From the NCBI GenBank assembly GCA_022563535.1, contig JADFNE010000004.1, positions 1 through 64,000 of the forward strand: 64,000 nt of DNA, in the 5' to 3' direction. The notes beneath the pieces are model-generated. The model did not search any database, had not been told where the DNA came from, and saw nothing but the letters and a program-made list of their open reading frames with translations. This DNA comes from Myxococcales bacterium (GTDB taxonomy: Bacteria > Myxococcota_A > UBA9160 > UBA4427). The translations under genes and the position numbers were made by a program. Positions 32,947 to 40,845 of the stretch are shown here, piece by piece (the first letter of the stretch is position 1; each line of letters opens with the position of its first letter).

Positions 32947-33690
32947 ATGAATATTCGAACTGCAATTATCGTGGGCGCATCGTCGGGCATTGGCGCTGGC
33001 TTGGTAGCGGCGTTGGTCTCCCGGGGAACCCGGGTCGCCGCAGTCGCGAGGCGCAAGAACTCTCTTCAGGCTCTCGCCGATTCGTGCCAGGACGGCAAAA
33101 GCTCCGTCATCGTGCGCGAACACGATGTGCTCAATCTCGATGACGCGCCCATCGCGTTCGACGAACTGGTCAAGGCGCTCGGCGGATCGGTCGACCTCGT
33201 CATCTACTCCGCGGGAGTGATGCCGGAAATCGAAGAAGGTGAGTACAACACACGCAAGGATCGCAACATCGTCGATGTCAATCTGACGGGTGCGATCGCA
33301 TGGCTCAACCTGGCGGCGGCGCACATGGAATCGCGTGGGGCAGGCACCCTCGTGGGTATTTCCAGTGTTGCTGGAGATCGCGGTCGACGGGGCAATCCGG
33401 TCTACACCGCGGCGAAGGCCGGACTCACCACGTATCTCGAGGCACTGCGCAACCGAATGAGCCGCTACGGCGTTCATGTCGTTACCGTCAAGCCAGGGCC
33501 AGTAGCGACCGATATGACCAGGGGAACCGCCCTACCCCTGATGATTCCGGTAGATCGCTGTGTAGCTGGAATCTTGGCGGCTGTGGATCGGGGACGCCCA
33601 ATGACAACGTACATCCCCGGTGTTTGGTGGGCGATCATGTCGATCATTCGACTCGTACCTTCGGTCGTGTTTCGGAGAACCAATATTTGA
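32947..33690 (+). CDS. SDR, DprE2-like (decaprenylphosphoryl-2-keto-ribose reductase family)
   Basis: 247 residues. Rossmann motif IIVGASSGIGAG, then GRRGNPVYTAAKAGLTTYLE with catalytic YxxxK, and RYGVHVVTVKPGPVATDM. The region around ERVRRSNFVYGSTKAGL in mycobacterial DprE2 (recalled) aligns with DRGRRGNPVYTAAKAGL here. The C-terminal hydrophobic segment (VWWAIMSIIRLVPSVVFR) also resembles that of DprE2. ATG 32947 has GAGGA five bases upstream. The stop overlaps the ATG of the FAD oxidoreductase (TGATG). Gene order and coupling mimic the DprE1/DprE2 epimerase pair, so it may reduce a 2-keto sugar on a polyprenyl phosphate. Confidence 0.75.
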   Translation: MNIRTAIIVGASSGIGAGLVAALVSRGTRVAAVARRKNSLQALADSCQDGKSSVIVREHDVLNLDDAPIAFDELVKALGGSVDLVIYSAGVMPEIEEGEYNTRKDRNIVDVNLTGAIAWLNLAAAHMESRGAGTLVGISSVAGDRGRRGNPVYTAAKAGLTTYLEALRNRMSRYGVHVVTVKPGPVATDMTRGTALPLMIPVDRCVAGILAAVDRGRPMTTYIPGVWWAIMSIIRLVPSVVFRRTNI

Positions 33691-35102
33691 TGCCGGGCTC
33701 CCTGCGCAGATTGCCTCGACGCGTATTCGAAGGCTTTGGCTACACGACTCGCTCCGAGTCGGTGTTCGCCGCGCCAGAGTCCGTCGATGAGTTGAGGGAA
33801 ATCTATACCCGGGCGAGCGAAGAAAACATTCCGGTTCATCACCGAGGTGCCGGAAGATCCTACGGCGACGCGGCAATGAACGCCGGTGGCCTGATCGTCG
33901 ACATGCGGCGCATGAATCGCCTGCTCGACTTCGACCCAGAGGACGGGATCGCAGAGACAGAGCCGGGCTTTACGATCGAGAGCCTGTGGAAATCCATCCT
34001 GCCCCACGGCTACTGGCCGGCAGTGGTTCCCGGAACGATGTTTCCGACCCTCGGCGGCTGTGCGGCGATGAACATCCACGGAAAGAACCACTGCCAGCAA
34101 GGCGGGTTCGGCGACGCGATTGTCGATGCCGATCTGCTGACACCAGCTGGTGAGTTGATCCGAATCGCGCCAGACGAGAACAAAGAATTGTTTCGTGCTG
34201 CGGTTTCGGGCTTCGGAATGCTCGGCACATTCACCCGCATCAAACTCCGCACGAAGCGCGTCAAGTCCGGCAGCCTTCGCGTACAACAGCACCCCGCCGC
34301 CAACCTGCGCGAGCAACTGGCGTTCTTCGAAGAACACGTCGACCAGAGCGATTACATCATCGGCTGGGTGGACTGCATTGGCGGCGGTTCAGAACTGGGG
34401 AGGGGGCAGATTCATGTCGCCAACTACCTCGACGAAGGGCCGGACGCACTCGGGTTGAATCCGAGCGACCAGGCTCTTCCCAAGACGATCATGGGTGTCC
34501 CCCTCGGTCTGGTGGGAACCGTGCTCGGCATGGTTCAAAGCAACCCGGGCATGCATTTGGCGAACTGGGCGAAGTACATGGCTTCCAAGCTCGGCACGAA
34601 GCGCCCATACCATCAGGCGCACGTGGCATTCCAGTTCTTGCTCGACTATGTCCCGACCTTTCGCGATGCGTACCGCCCCGGCGGCTTCATTCAATACCAG
34701 CCGTTCATTCCCAAAGAGCACGCCCTCCCGGTCCTCGAAGAGATTCTCCGCAGAACCCAGCGCGCCGGCCTGGTCAGCTATCTCGGCGTTCTCAAGCGAT
34801 ACCGACCGGATGAGTTCCTGCTCTCCCACGCCCTCGACGGGTACTCATTGGCGATGGATTTCCCGGTGTCCCGTTCCAACCGTGTGGCGCTCTTTGCACT
34901 CTGCGGGGAGTTGTCCGAGATCGTTCTCGAAGCAGGGGGCAAGTTCTATCCCGCGAAGGATTCGGTGATGCGCCCGGAAGACTTCTCGAGAAGCTTTGGC
35001 GAAGACGCGGTGCATCGGTTTCAGGAGATGCGCCGCGAGGTGGATCCCGCGCGCATCCTGCGCAGCGATTTCTCTCTGCGAGTCGGCCTCGAATCGACCT
35101 AA
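33690..35102 (+). CDS. FAD-linked oxidoreductase, DprE1-like
   Basis: 470 residues. The FAD-binding PCMH domain has HHRGAGRSYGDAAMNAGG, GYWPAVVPGTMFPTLGG and AAMNIHGKNHCQQGGFGD. HGKNH is the conserved motif of DprE1 and related sugar oxidases. The C-terminus has GGFIQYQPFIP and KFYPAKDSVM, matching the DprE1 pattern FLQYQF...YTAKDS. At the position of mycobacterial DprE1 Cys387 (ICVDFP), this protein has LAMDFP, so the Cys is Ala. It starts on the stop of the DprE2-like gene. Together they probably epimerise the 2-OH of a polyprenyl-phosphate-linked sugar, giving a donor for a GT-C enzyme such as those encoded nearby. The exact sugar is unknown. Confidence 0.8.
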   Translation: MPGSLRRLPRRVFEGFGYTTRSESVFAAPESVDELREIYTRASEENIPVHHRGAGRSYGDAAMNAGGLIVDMRRMNRLLDFDPEDGIAETEPGFTIESLWKSILPHGYWPAVVPGTMFPTLGGCAAMNIHGKNHCQQGGFGDAIVDADLLTPAGELIRIAPDENKELFRAAVSGFGMLGTFTRIKLRTKRVKSGSLRVQQHPAANLREQLAFFEEHVDQSDYIIGWVDCIGGGSELGRGQIHVANYLDEGPDALGLNPSDQALPKTIMGVPLGLVGTVLGMVQSNPGMHLANWAKYMASKLGTKRPYHQAHVAFQFLLDYVPTFRDAYRPGGFIQYQPFIPKEHALPVLEEILRRTQRAGLVSYLGVLKRYRPDEFLLSHALDGYSLAMDFPVSRSNRVALFALCGELSEIVLEAGGKFYPAKDSVMRPEDFSRSFGEDAVHRFQEMRREVDPARILRSDFSLRVGLEST

Positions 35103-35159
35103 AATCAACTGAGCCCTGAAAGACGAGCGCCAACGGGTGCGCGGCAGTACAGCTTCCCG

Positions 35160-36866
35160 TCAATCTACGCGTCGCAGTACCTTGGCGTATGTCCGGTAGC
35201 GCCCCTCAAATCTCCGATCCAAAGCGAAGCGTGTCGTCAGGTAGTGGTGCAGTCGCGGATAGGAGCTTTCGAACCCCTCGAGTCCCGGATACTCCACCCC
35301 GGTGGCGCTGAGGACGAAGTCGACGCCGTTGTGTTCCAGATAGCCGATGATCTCGTCCTCCGCCTCCATGCCGGGAAGTCCCGGGCCCAGGGCTACGTAG
35401 CGCGTGGGGTGATCTCTTTCGCTCATGAAGTAGAACAGCGGGAAGTAAGGCACAGCAAAGATCTGGTCCTCCTCCGACAGCGCTGACTCCGTGTAGTCGA
35501 GAATCTCGTTCCAGAGGCGCGCGGTAGAGAGCCCTACCCAGAACGTGCCTCGAGGAGTGTGAACCGGCGCACGGGGAATCCCCAGATAAACGAACAGCGC
35601 CGCAAACGATGCCGCCAAGAACGCGCCCACGGCGGCAAAGCCGAGAGTCTTGTGAATACGTTTGAGCGCCGGTGCGGTGCTCGGCTCGAAACGAGAATAG
35701 ACGAAGACCGTCAGGGCCACGAGCGGCAACAAGGTCGGAGTCATGTAGTGCACTGCCGGAAAAGAGATGATGGTCAGATACAGCAGCACGGCGCCGAAGA
35801 AAGTGAACAGTGCGGCTTCGTCTCGCTGGGACCAGGAGCGCCGCCACAGCCCGTGCCCAAGGGTTGCCGCAGTCGCGGGGTAGAGTGCCACTGGCAGGTA
35901 GTAGACGACCCGCACAGCGAGATCGATCCAGCCCGTGTAGGCGATCAAGTACTGATACGCGTGGCTGGCCGCCAGACCGTCGGTTCCGTTCGCAAGCATT
36001 CCGGGTACCACCAGATCCTGGCTCATCCGCACCGCGTCGATTTGTTCAGTGAGCGGGAACAGACTCGGAAAGAGTCCGACCGGGGAGTCTCCGTAAATTC
36101 CAGCAATCAGGGTTACGCTGCGAATGAAGTCGTCGAAGATTCCGTTGATCGCCAGGTAGACGACCATCGGAAGACTGGCGAGGGCGATCCCTGCCAAGGT
36201 TGCAAGGCCTTCTCCGAGTAGATCCGCGAAACCGCGATCGCGCGCGCAGGGAAGCCCGATTGCGCTGCGCAACCATCCCGTCAACCAGTACAAGAGGACG
36301 CCGGCGCCGATCGCCACGGGCAGGTTTGGCTTGACCCAAAGCGCGGCGGCCAGCACTGCTCCAAAGACGAGTGCACTTCGGATGCGATGGGGCCCACGCT
36401 CGATCGACCACGCAGCGCGGAGTGCGACCAGGCAGAGCAGGATCGCCAGCGTGTTGTAACTGAAGTACTGCGCGTGCGGCCACATCCAGACCTGCAGTGG
36501 AATCGCGAGCGAGCCCGCGATCGCGGCCTTGCGACGAGGTACAAAACACAGTGCCAGGGCGAATACTGCGACGACGGAACTCGCGTAGACAATCGCAACC
36601 AACGCGCGCGAGACCAGCAGACTGCTGCCGAAAATCTTGAACGCAAGACCTTGAAGCAAGTATACTGCCGGAGTGAGTGGGACACTGATGTCCCGGTAGA
36701 GAAGGCGGCCGTGGGCTACGTCGTCGGCCGCCACCAGGACGATTCCCTCGTCGGACACGAAGGCATCGAGGGTAATGAAGCAGGATTGGAAGGCGAGACT
36801 CGCGACGACAAGCAGAATTGCAACGCCAAGATTCTTGGGCACGCGGAAATTATAGGATACGTCCAT
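35160..36866 (-). CDS. Polytopic membrane protein, GT-C (GT39/ArnT-like) glycosyltransferase fold
   Basis: About 568 residues. At least nine hydrophobic helices with short loops are followed by a soluble C-terminal domain. Near the N-terminus FVSDEGIVLVAADDVAHGRLLYRD has the acidic residue and 'GxxxYRD' loop found in the first periplasmic loop of GT-C enzymes that use polyprenyl-phosphate sugars. VPLTPAVYLLQGLAFKIFG continues that pattern. The donor could be made by the DprE1/DprE2-like pair 60 bases away. The start is uncertain: ATG 36866 overlaps the divergent HEAT-repeat gene's start, and GTG 36842 would leave a short divergent spacer. Neither has a strong ribosome binding site. Confidence 0.7.
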   Translation of the reverse strand: MDVSYNFRVPKNLGVAILLVVASLAFQSCFITLDAFVSDEGIVLVAADDVAHGRLLYRDISVPLTPAVYLLQGLAFKIFGSSLLVSRALVAIVYASSVVAVFALALCFVPRRKAAIAGSLAIPLQVWMWPHAQYFSYNTLAILLCLVALRAAWSIERGPHRIRSALVFGAVLAAALWVKPNLPVAIGAGVLLYWLTGWLRSAIGLPCARDRGFADLLGEGLATLAGIALASLPMVVYLAINGIFDDFIRSVTLIAGIYGDSPVGLFPSLFPLTEQIDAVRMSQDLVVPGMLANGTDGLAASHAYQYLIAYTGWIDLAVRVVYYLPVALYPATAATLGHGLWRRSWSQRDEAALFTFFGAVLLYLTIISFPAVHYMTPTLLPLVALTVFVYSRFEPSTAPALKRIHKTLGFAAVGAFLAASFAALFVYLGIPRAPVHTPRGTFWVGLSTARLWNEILDYTESALSEEDQIFAVPYFPLFYFMSERDHPTRYVALGPGLPGMEAEDEIIGYLEHNGVDFVLSATGVEYPGLEGFESSYPRLHHYLTTRFALDRRFEGRYRTYAKVLRRVD

Positions 36867-38709
36867 GTCAGTCGATAGCGAAGCAGTTGGAACCAACGGT
36901 CACCTCGGGCTGCGGTCCAAATACCAGGATTTAAGAGTCTGGCGCGGGGCTCACGTCCTCGCAGCCATAGGGTTCTACTTCGGTCTCGCAGGCGCCGCTT
37001 CCTCCGAAGTCTCTACTGTCGCGGTGCGACCGGGCACCAACTCAGGAATTCAATCAGCGCGCGTCCGCGTAGCCGAACTTCGCGAAGTCCTCCGGCAGCC
37101 CATGGATTGGAGCGAACGCAACGCACTGTTCCGCTCTCTTTCTCATCTCGTCTCTCGCCGCAACGCCAAACCGCACCTCGCTGCAATTCGAGAGTTGAGT
37201 TGGATCGAGCTGCCGAGCGCTGCAGAGGCCCTCGGCATCGCCCTGCGCGACACCGACTCTCCCCACCGCAAAGAAGCTGCGATGGCGCTTCTACGGGTTC
37301 GAAGAGTCGAGGCGCTGCCGGTCCTTCTCGAGACACTCCACGACCCAAACCCGGATCTGCGCAGCATCGTAGCGGGCACGATTGGGGATCTGGTGGGACA
37401 AGAGGATCTGCACTTCGACGCCAAAGACGTCCGGGCCGCAGAGACAGCACTCGCTCGCATGCTGGCGAGCGACAGCGATCCGCGGGTGCGATTGGCGGCA
37501 CTCGATGGGCTCACCCTGTTGGGCAGCGAAGAGGCGGTGTATTCGGCTTTCACCGTCGGCAGCAAAGATCCCGATGAGTTCGTGGAGTGTGGCCTCGTCG
37601 CGCGCTCGCGCTACCTCGTCAAGGGCGGGAAGGAGGCGCGCATCAACGTCCGAATGATACGCGAGTTCCTGCGCGACAAGCTGTCCGAAGAGTCACGAGT
37701 GCCCTCCACTGGCATTTTGAAACGCGCCTACTATGCACAGAAATACTATTCACCGATCAGCAAGCAACGAGCGTGCGTCGATGTCGAAGCAACCGCAGCG
37801 AGCGTGCTGGCGATCCTTCGCGACCGCGCGGCACTAACCAACTTGCTCCGTACAGCCTCCAATGACGTCGCGAGTCTGCGCGCGTCGGCGGCGAGTGCCC
37901 TTGCGAACTACAAGGACGACGAAGCACTGGCGTCGATTCGGCACGCACTCGTCGACCCGGTGAGAGGTGTGCGCCAGGCGGCCATCATCGGGCTGGGCGA
38001 ATCGCACGATCCACGAGCAGACCAGCTCCTGATCTTCACCTTGCAAGAGTCGACACCCGTAGATAGAAGAGATGCGGCGAAAGCGCTCGGCGGCTCCTTT
38101 GGCGCTTCGAGCGCACTGATCCGAGCCTTCGCCGACCGAGTTGTGCAAGTCCGCAACGAAGCCGAGACAGCGCTGCTTCGCAGTGACGAGGTCGTGCTGA
38201 AGCTCGAAGCCGCGCGCGCCGCCCTCCGGAGCGAAGCACTTGCGGAATCGAACGGTGGTCGTCTCGAGAGGCGTCGGCAGAAACTCGACGAAGGCTACGA
38301 GCGGTGGATGGCCGAAAGGCGGGAGAACGAGATTGCCCTCGCCGAGGGCCTGGCCTCACAGGATGTTCGGGTGCGAATCCGATCGGCACGGGTACTCGCG
38401 AAGTTTCGGAGTCCTGCGAGCCTGGAACTGTTGCGCGCATCCTTGCGCAGCGGAACGAGTCCACAAAACGAGATGGCCGCACTGTCCTTGGGGCTACGTG
38501 GCGACCCGAGTGCGCGTGCTGATCTCGAAAAGGCGTCCCGTGTCGAACATACGGCGCTATCGGTCGCAGCGATCCGAGCCCTGCAGGATCTGGGTCAACC
38601 CGAATCGCTGCCCCTGCTGCGATCCATCCTGGAAACCGATTCTCGCGAACGGGTCCGGACCGCGGCCAATTTCGCGATTGCGATGCTGAACAAGCGACAA
38701 CGGAACTAG
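36865..38709 (+). CDS. HEAT-repeat protein, probably exported
   Basis: 614 residues. A hydrophobic segment at about 30-47 (AHVLAAIGFYFGLAGAASS) looks like a signal peptide with a long N-region. The rest is a solenoid of HEAT/PBS-lyase-like repeats such as DPNPDLRSIVAGTIGDL, DSDPRVRLAALDGLTLLG and SQDVRVRIRSARVLAKF. Such proteins are scaffolds or binding platforms with no enzymatic activity of their own. ATG 36865 has AGGA seven bases upstream. The start lies one base from the start of the divergent GT-C gene. The next GT-C gene begins 5 bases after its stop, so they likely form an operon. Confidence 0.8.
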   Translation: MSVDSEAVGTNGHLGLRSKYQDLRVWRGAHVLAAIGFYFGLAGAASSEVSTVAVRPGTNSGIQSARVRVAELREVLRQPMDWSERNALFRSLSHLVSRRNAKPHLAAIRELSWIELPSAAEALGIALRDTDSPHRKEAAMALLRVRRVEALPVLLETLHDPNPDLRSIVAGTIGDLVGQEDLHFDAKDVRAAETALARMLASDSDPRVRLAALDGLTLLGSEEAVYSAFTVGSKDPDEFVECGLVARSRYLVKGGKEARINVRMIREFLRDKLSEESRVPSTGILKRAYYAQKYYSPISKQRACVDVEATAASVLAILRDRAALTNLLRTASNDVASLRASAASALANYKDDEALASIRHALVDPVRGVRQAAIIGLGESHDPRADQLLIFTLQESTPVDRRDAAKALGGSFGASSALIRAFADRVVQVRNEAETALLRSDEVVLKLEAARAALRSEALAESNGGRLERRRQKLDEGYERWMAERRENEIALAEGLASQDVRVRIRSARVLAKFRSPASLELLRASLRSGTSPQNEMAALSLGLRGDPSARADLEKASRVEHTALSVAAIRALQDLGQPESLPLLRSILETDSRERVRTAANFAIAMLNKRQRN

Positions 38710-38714
38710 AAACA

Positions 38715-40592
38715 ATGGGGGAAGTCCAGGAGATGTCGAACCGCCACGATTTCCAAGCATCGGGAGAGCCGCGTGTTGCAACGCTTCACGGCACCGGTGC
38801 GGTCGCGGCGGCTCGCTATGCGGGTCCCGTCTTGATGGCGGTCGTCGGCGCGTGTGCATTCGCGCAAGCCTGGCCCATGGGCCCCGACATCCAGGTGGAT
38901 TTCGGTCGCGAACTCTACGTGCCCTGGAGAATCAGCGAAGGCGATCGGCTGTATTCAGACATCGCCTACTTCAACGGCCCGCTTTCGTCGTATTGGAACG
39001 CCCTGTGGTTTTCCGTTTTCGGCATCGGGCTGTCGACGCTCAAGATCGTAAATCTATCGATCACGATCGCAATTGCCGGATTGTTCTACCGAATCCTGGC
39101 GACAATCTCCGATCGCTTTTCGGCCAGTGTCGCCGGGATCTTCTTCACGGGCGCGATCGCATTTGGCCAATCTCTCTCGATTGGAAACTACAACTACCTC
39201 ACCCCCTACTCCCATGAACTGACCCACGGCCTTGCACTCTCGTTGCTCGGCCTCGCGTGCCTGGCGGGACTGACACAGGGTGTCGATCGAAGGCGGGTTG
39301 CACTGCAGACCGGGGCGCTTGCTGCGCTCGTGTTCCTGACCAAGGCGGAGGTCTTCGCGGCCTTCGCCGTGGCGCTGTTCATCGGCTTTGCGCTGGAGCA
39401 TTGGACACGGAATCGAACACGCTCCGAAGCCCTCGAAGTCATTCGGGCGCTGTCGCTCTCTTTCGCGCTGCTGCTGATCGGTTTTTCTGCGTTGTTGTCG
39501 ATCATTGCGGGACCGGCCACAGCGCTTTCGGGAATCGTCGAACCCTGGCAATCGGTGACGAATTCGAGTGTAACTTCGCTGCCTTACTACCGATGGGTGA
39601 TGGGGACCTTGAATGTTTCCCGGAGCCTGGGATTGATCGCCGAGTGGTTGATCCGATACGGGATCTTCATTGCAGCACTGATCGGCCTCTCGCTCGCGGT
39701 CCGGGGCAAGGTCCTTAAGACGTGGGCCCCTCTCTCCGTCGTGGCCTTCGCAGCGCTGGTCTTCGCCTTCCCCGCCGAACCGGCCTTCGCCCTCCAGGCT
39801 CCCCGCCCGCTTGCCATATTGGTTCCGTTGATGTTGCTGGGACTGATGGTCAAACTCGTGCGCCAGAAACAGCGGGGCGTCGAGGTTTCCCGCTTGAACG
39901 TGTCGCAGGTGGTGGTGCTGGCCTTCTGTCTGGTTCTCCAACTCAAGATGGCACTCAATACTCAGTTCAATCACTACGGCTTTGCGCTGGTCGTGCCGTC
40001 GGCACTCGTCTTCATTGTCATGCTCATCAACTCGGGCTCCGCGTTGGTGGAGCGATTTTCTGGATCGCAATGGGTCTTTCGCCTGGGCGTCGCGGCTGCG
40101 GTCGCGTGGATTGCGATCGGCATTGCGACGCGAACTCAAGAGAGGTTCGCGGATCGACCTCATACCATCGGTCGAACTCCAGACCAGATGCGCTCCGACA
40201 CGCGAGCGCGCTACGTCGAGCGGGCGCTCGATGAACTGGCCAAGGCCGAGCCCGGGGCCAGTGTGGCCGTGCTGCCCGAGGGCGTCATGCTCAACTATCT
40301 CACCCGGCGCGTGAACCCGACACCCTACATCAATTTCATGCCACCCGAGATGCTGCTCTATGGAGAGACTGAAATCATCGAGGCATTCAAGAGCAGCCCC
40401 CCGGACTACGTCGTCTTCATGCACAAGAACACGCGGCTCTATGGCTACGAGTTTTTTGGCCGAGACTACGGTCGCAGACTCTATCGATGGGTCTTGTTCA
40501 ACTACAATTTGGTGCAGCGCATTGGCCCCAAGCCTTTTGAGAAAGGCGCTGGATTCGGAATTACAATTTACGAAAGATCGAAAGAGAAATGA
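38715..40592 (+). CDS. Polytopic membrane protein, GT-C (GT39-like) glycosyltransferase fold
   Basis: 625 residues with about 11-12 membrane helices. The first periplasmic loop, DFGRELYVPWRISEGDRLYS then DIAYFNGPLSSYWNALWFS, fits the GT-C pattern (acidic residue, W-x-I-x-x-G-x-x-x-Y, then GPL). The soluble C-terminal part (about 480-625) has no named domain. It begins 5 bases after the HEAT-repeat gene and precedes slyX. Likely transfers sugar from a polyprenyl-phosphate donor to a lipid or protein on the periplasmic side. It resembles in layout the GT-C gene at 35160-36866. Confidence 0.72.
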   Translation: MGEVQEMSNRHDFQASGEPRVATLHGTGAVAAARYAGPVLMAVVGACAFAQAWPMGPDIQVDFGRELYVPWRISEGDRLYSDIAYFNGPLSSYWNALWFSVFGIGLSTLKIVNLSITIAIAGLFYRILATISDRFSASVAGIFFTGAIAFGQSLSIGNYNYLTPYSHELTHGLALSLLGLACLAGLTQGVDRRRVALQTGALAALVFLTKAEVFAAFAVALFIGFALEHWTRNRTRSEALEVIRALSLSFALLLIGFSALLSIIAGPATALSGIVEPWQSVTNSSVTSLPYYRWVMGTLNVSRSLGLIAEWLIRYGIFIAALIGLSLAVRGKVLKTWAPLSVVAFAALVFAFPAEPAFALQAPRPLAILVPLMLLGLMVKLVRQKQRGVEVSRLNVSQVVVLAFCLVLQLKMALNTQFNHYGFALVVPSALVFIVMLINSGSALVERFSGSQWVFRLGVAAAVAWIAIGIATRTQERFADRPHTIGRTPDQMRSDTRARYVERALDELAKAEPGASVAVLPEGVMLNYLTRRVNPTPYINFMPPEMLLYGETEIIEAFKSSPPDYVVFMHKNTRLYGYEFFGRDYGRRLYRWVLFNYNLVQRIGPKPFEKGAGFGITIYERSKEK

Positions 40593-40605
40593 GAGTGAGG
40601 AAACA

Positions 40606-40845
40606 ATGAGCGAGCGAGACAATTCTGAATCCATCGCGAAACCAATCGACGAACGATTCCAGGTTCTCGAGAATAAAGTCCTCTATCAGGATCGTACGAT
40701 CGAAGAGCTGAACGACGTCGTGACCCAACAGCAGAATCAAATCGATCAGCTCAACCTGAAGGTCAAACGCCTGCGAGAACTCTTCGACAACCCTTCCGAC
40801 AGCGGCATCGAGGGCGGCGAGGAACCACCCCCACCCCACTACTAG
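40606..40845 (+). CDS. slyX: SlyX family protein
   Basis: 79 residues, a typical length. DERFQVLENKVLYQDRTIEE then LNDVVTQQQNQIDQLNLKVK is the long coiled-coil of SlyX. The C-terminus ends in EEPPPPHY, the Pro-rich ending common in this family. Function is unknown in detail; it is a small soluble cytoplasmic coiled-coil protein. GAGG precedes ATG 40606. It follows the GT-C gene by 13 bases and overlaps the stop of the convergent uup-like gene through a shared CTAG. Confidence 0.9.
   Translation: MSERDNSESIAKPIDERFQVLENKVLYQDRTIEELNDVVTQQQNQIDQLNLKVKRLRELFDNPSDSGIEGGEEPPPPHY

Noticed and set aside
39054-40634. 526-residue minus-strand open frame
   Set aside because: Antisense to the GT-C-like gene; its translation is a low-complexity Arg/Gln/Asp-rich mix with no domain.
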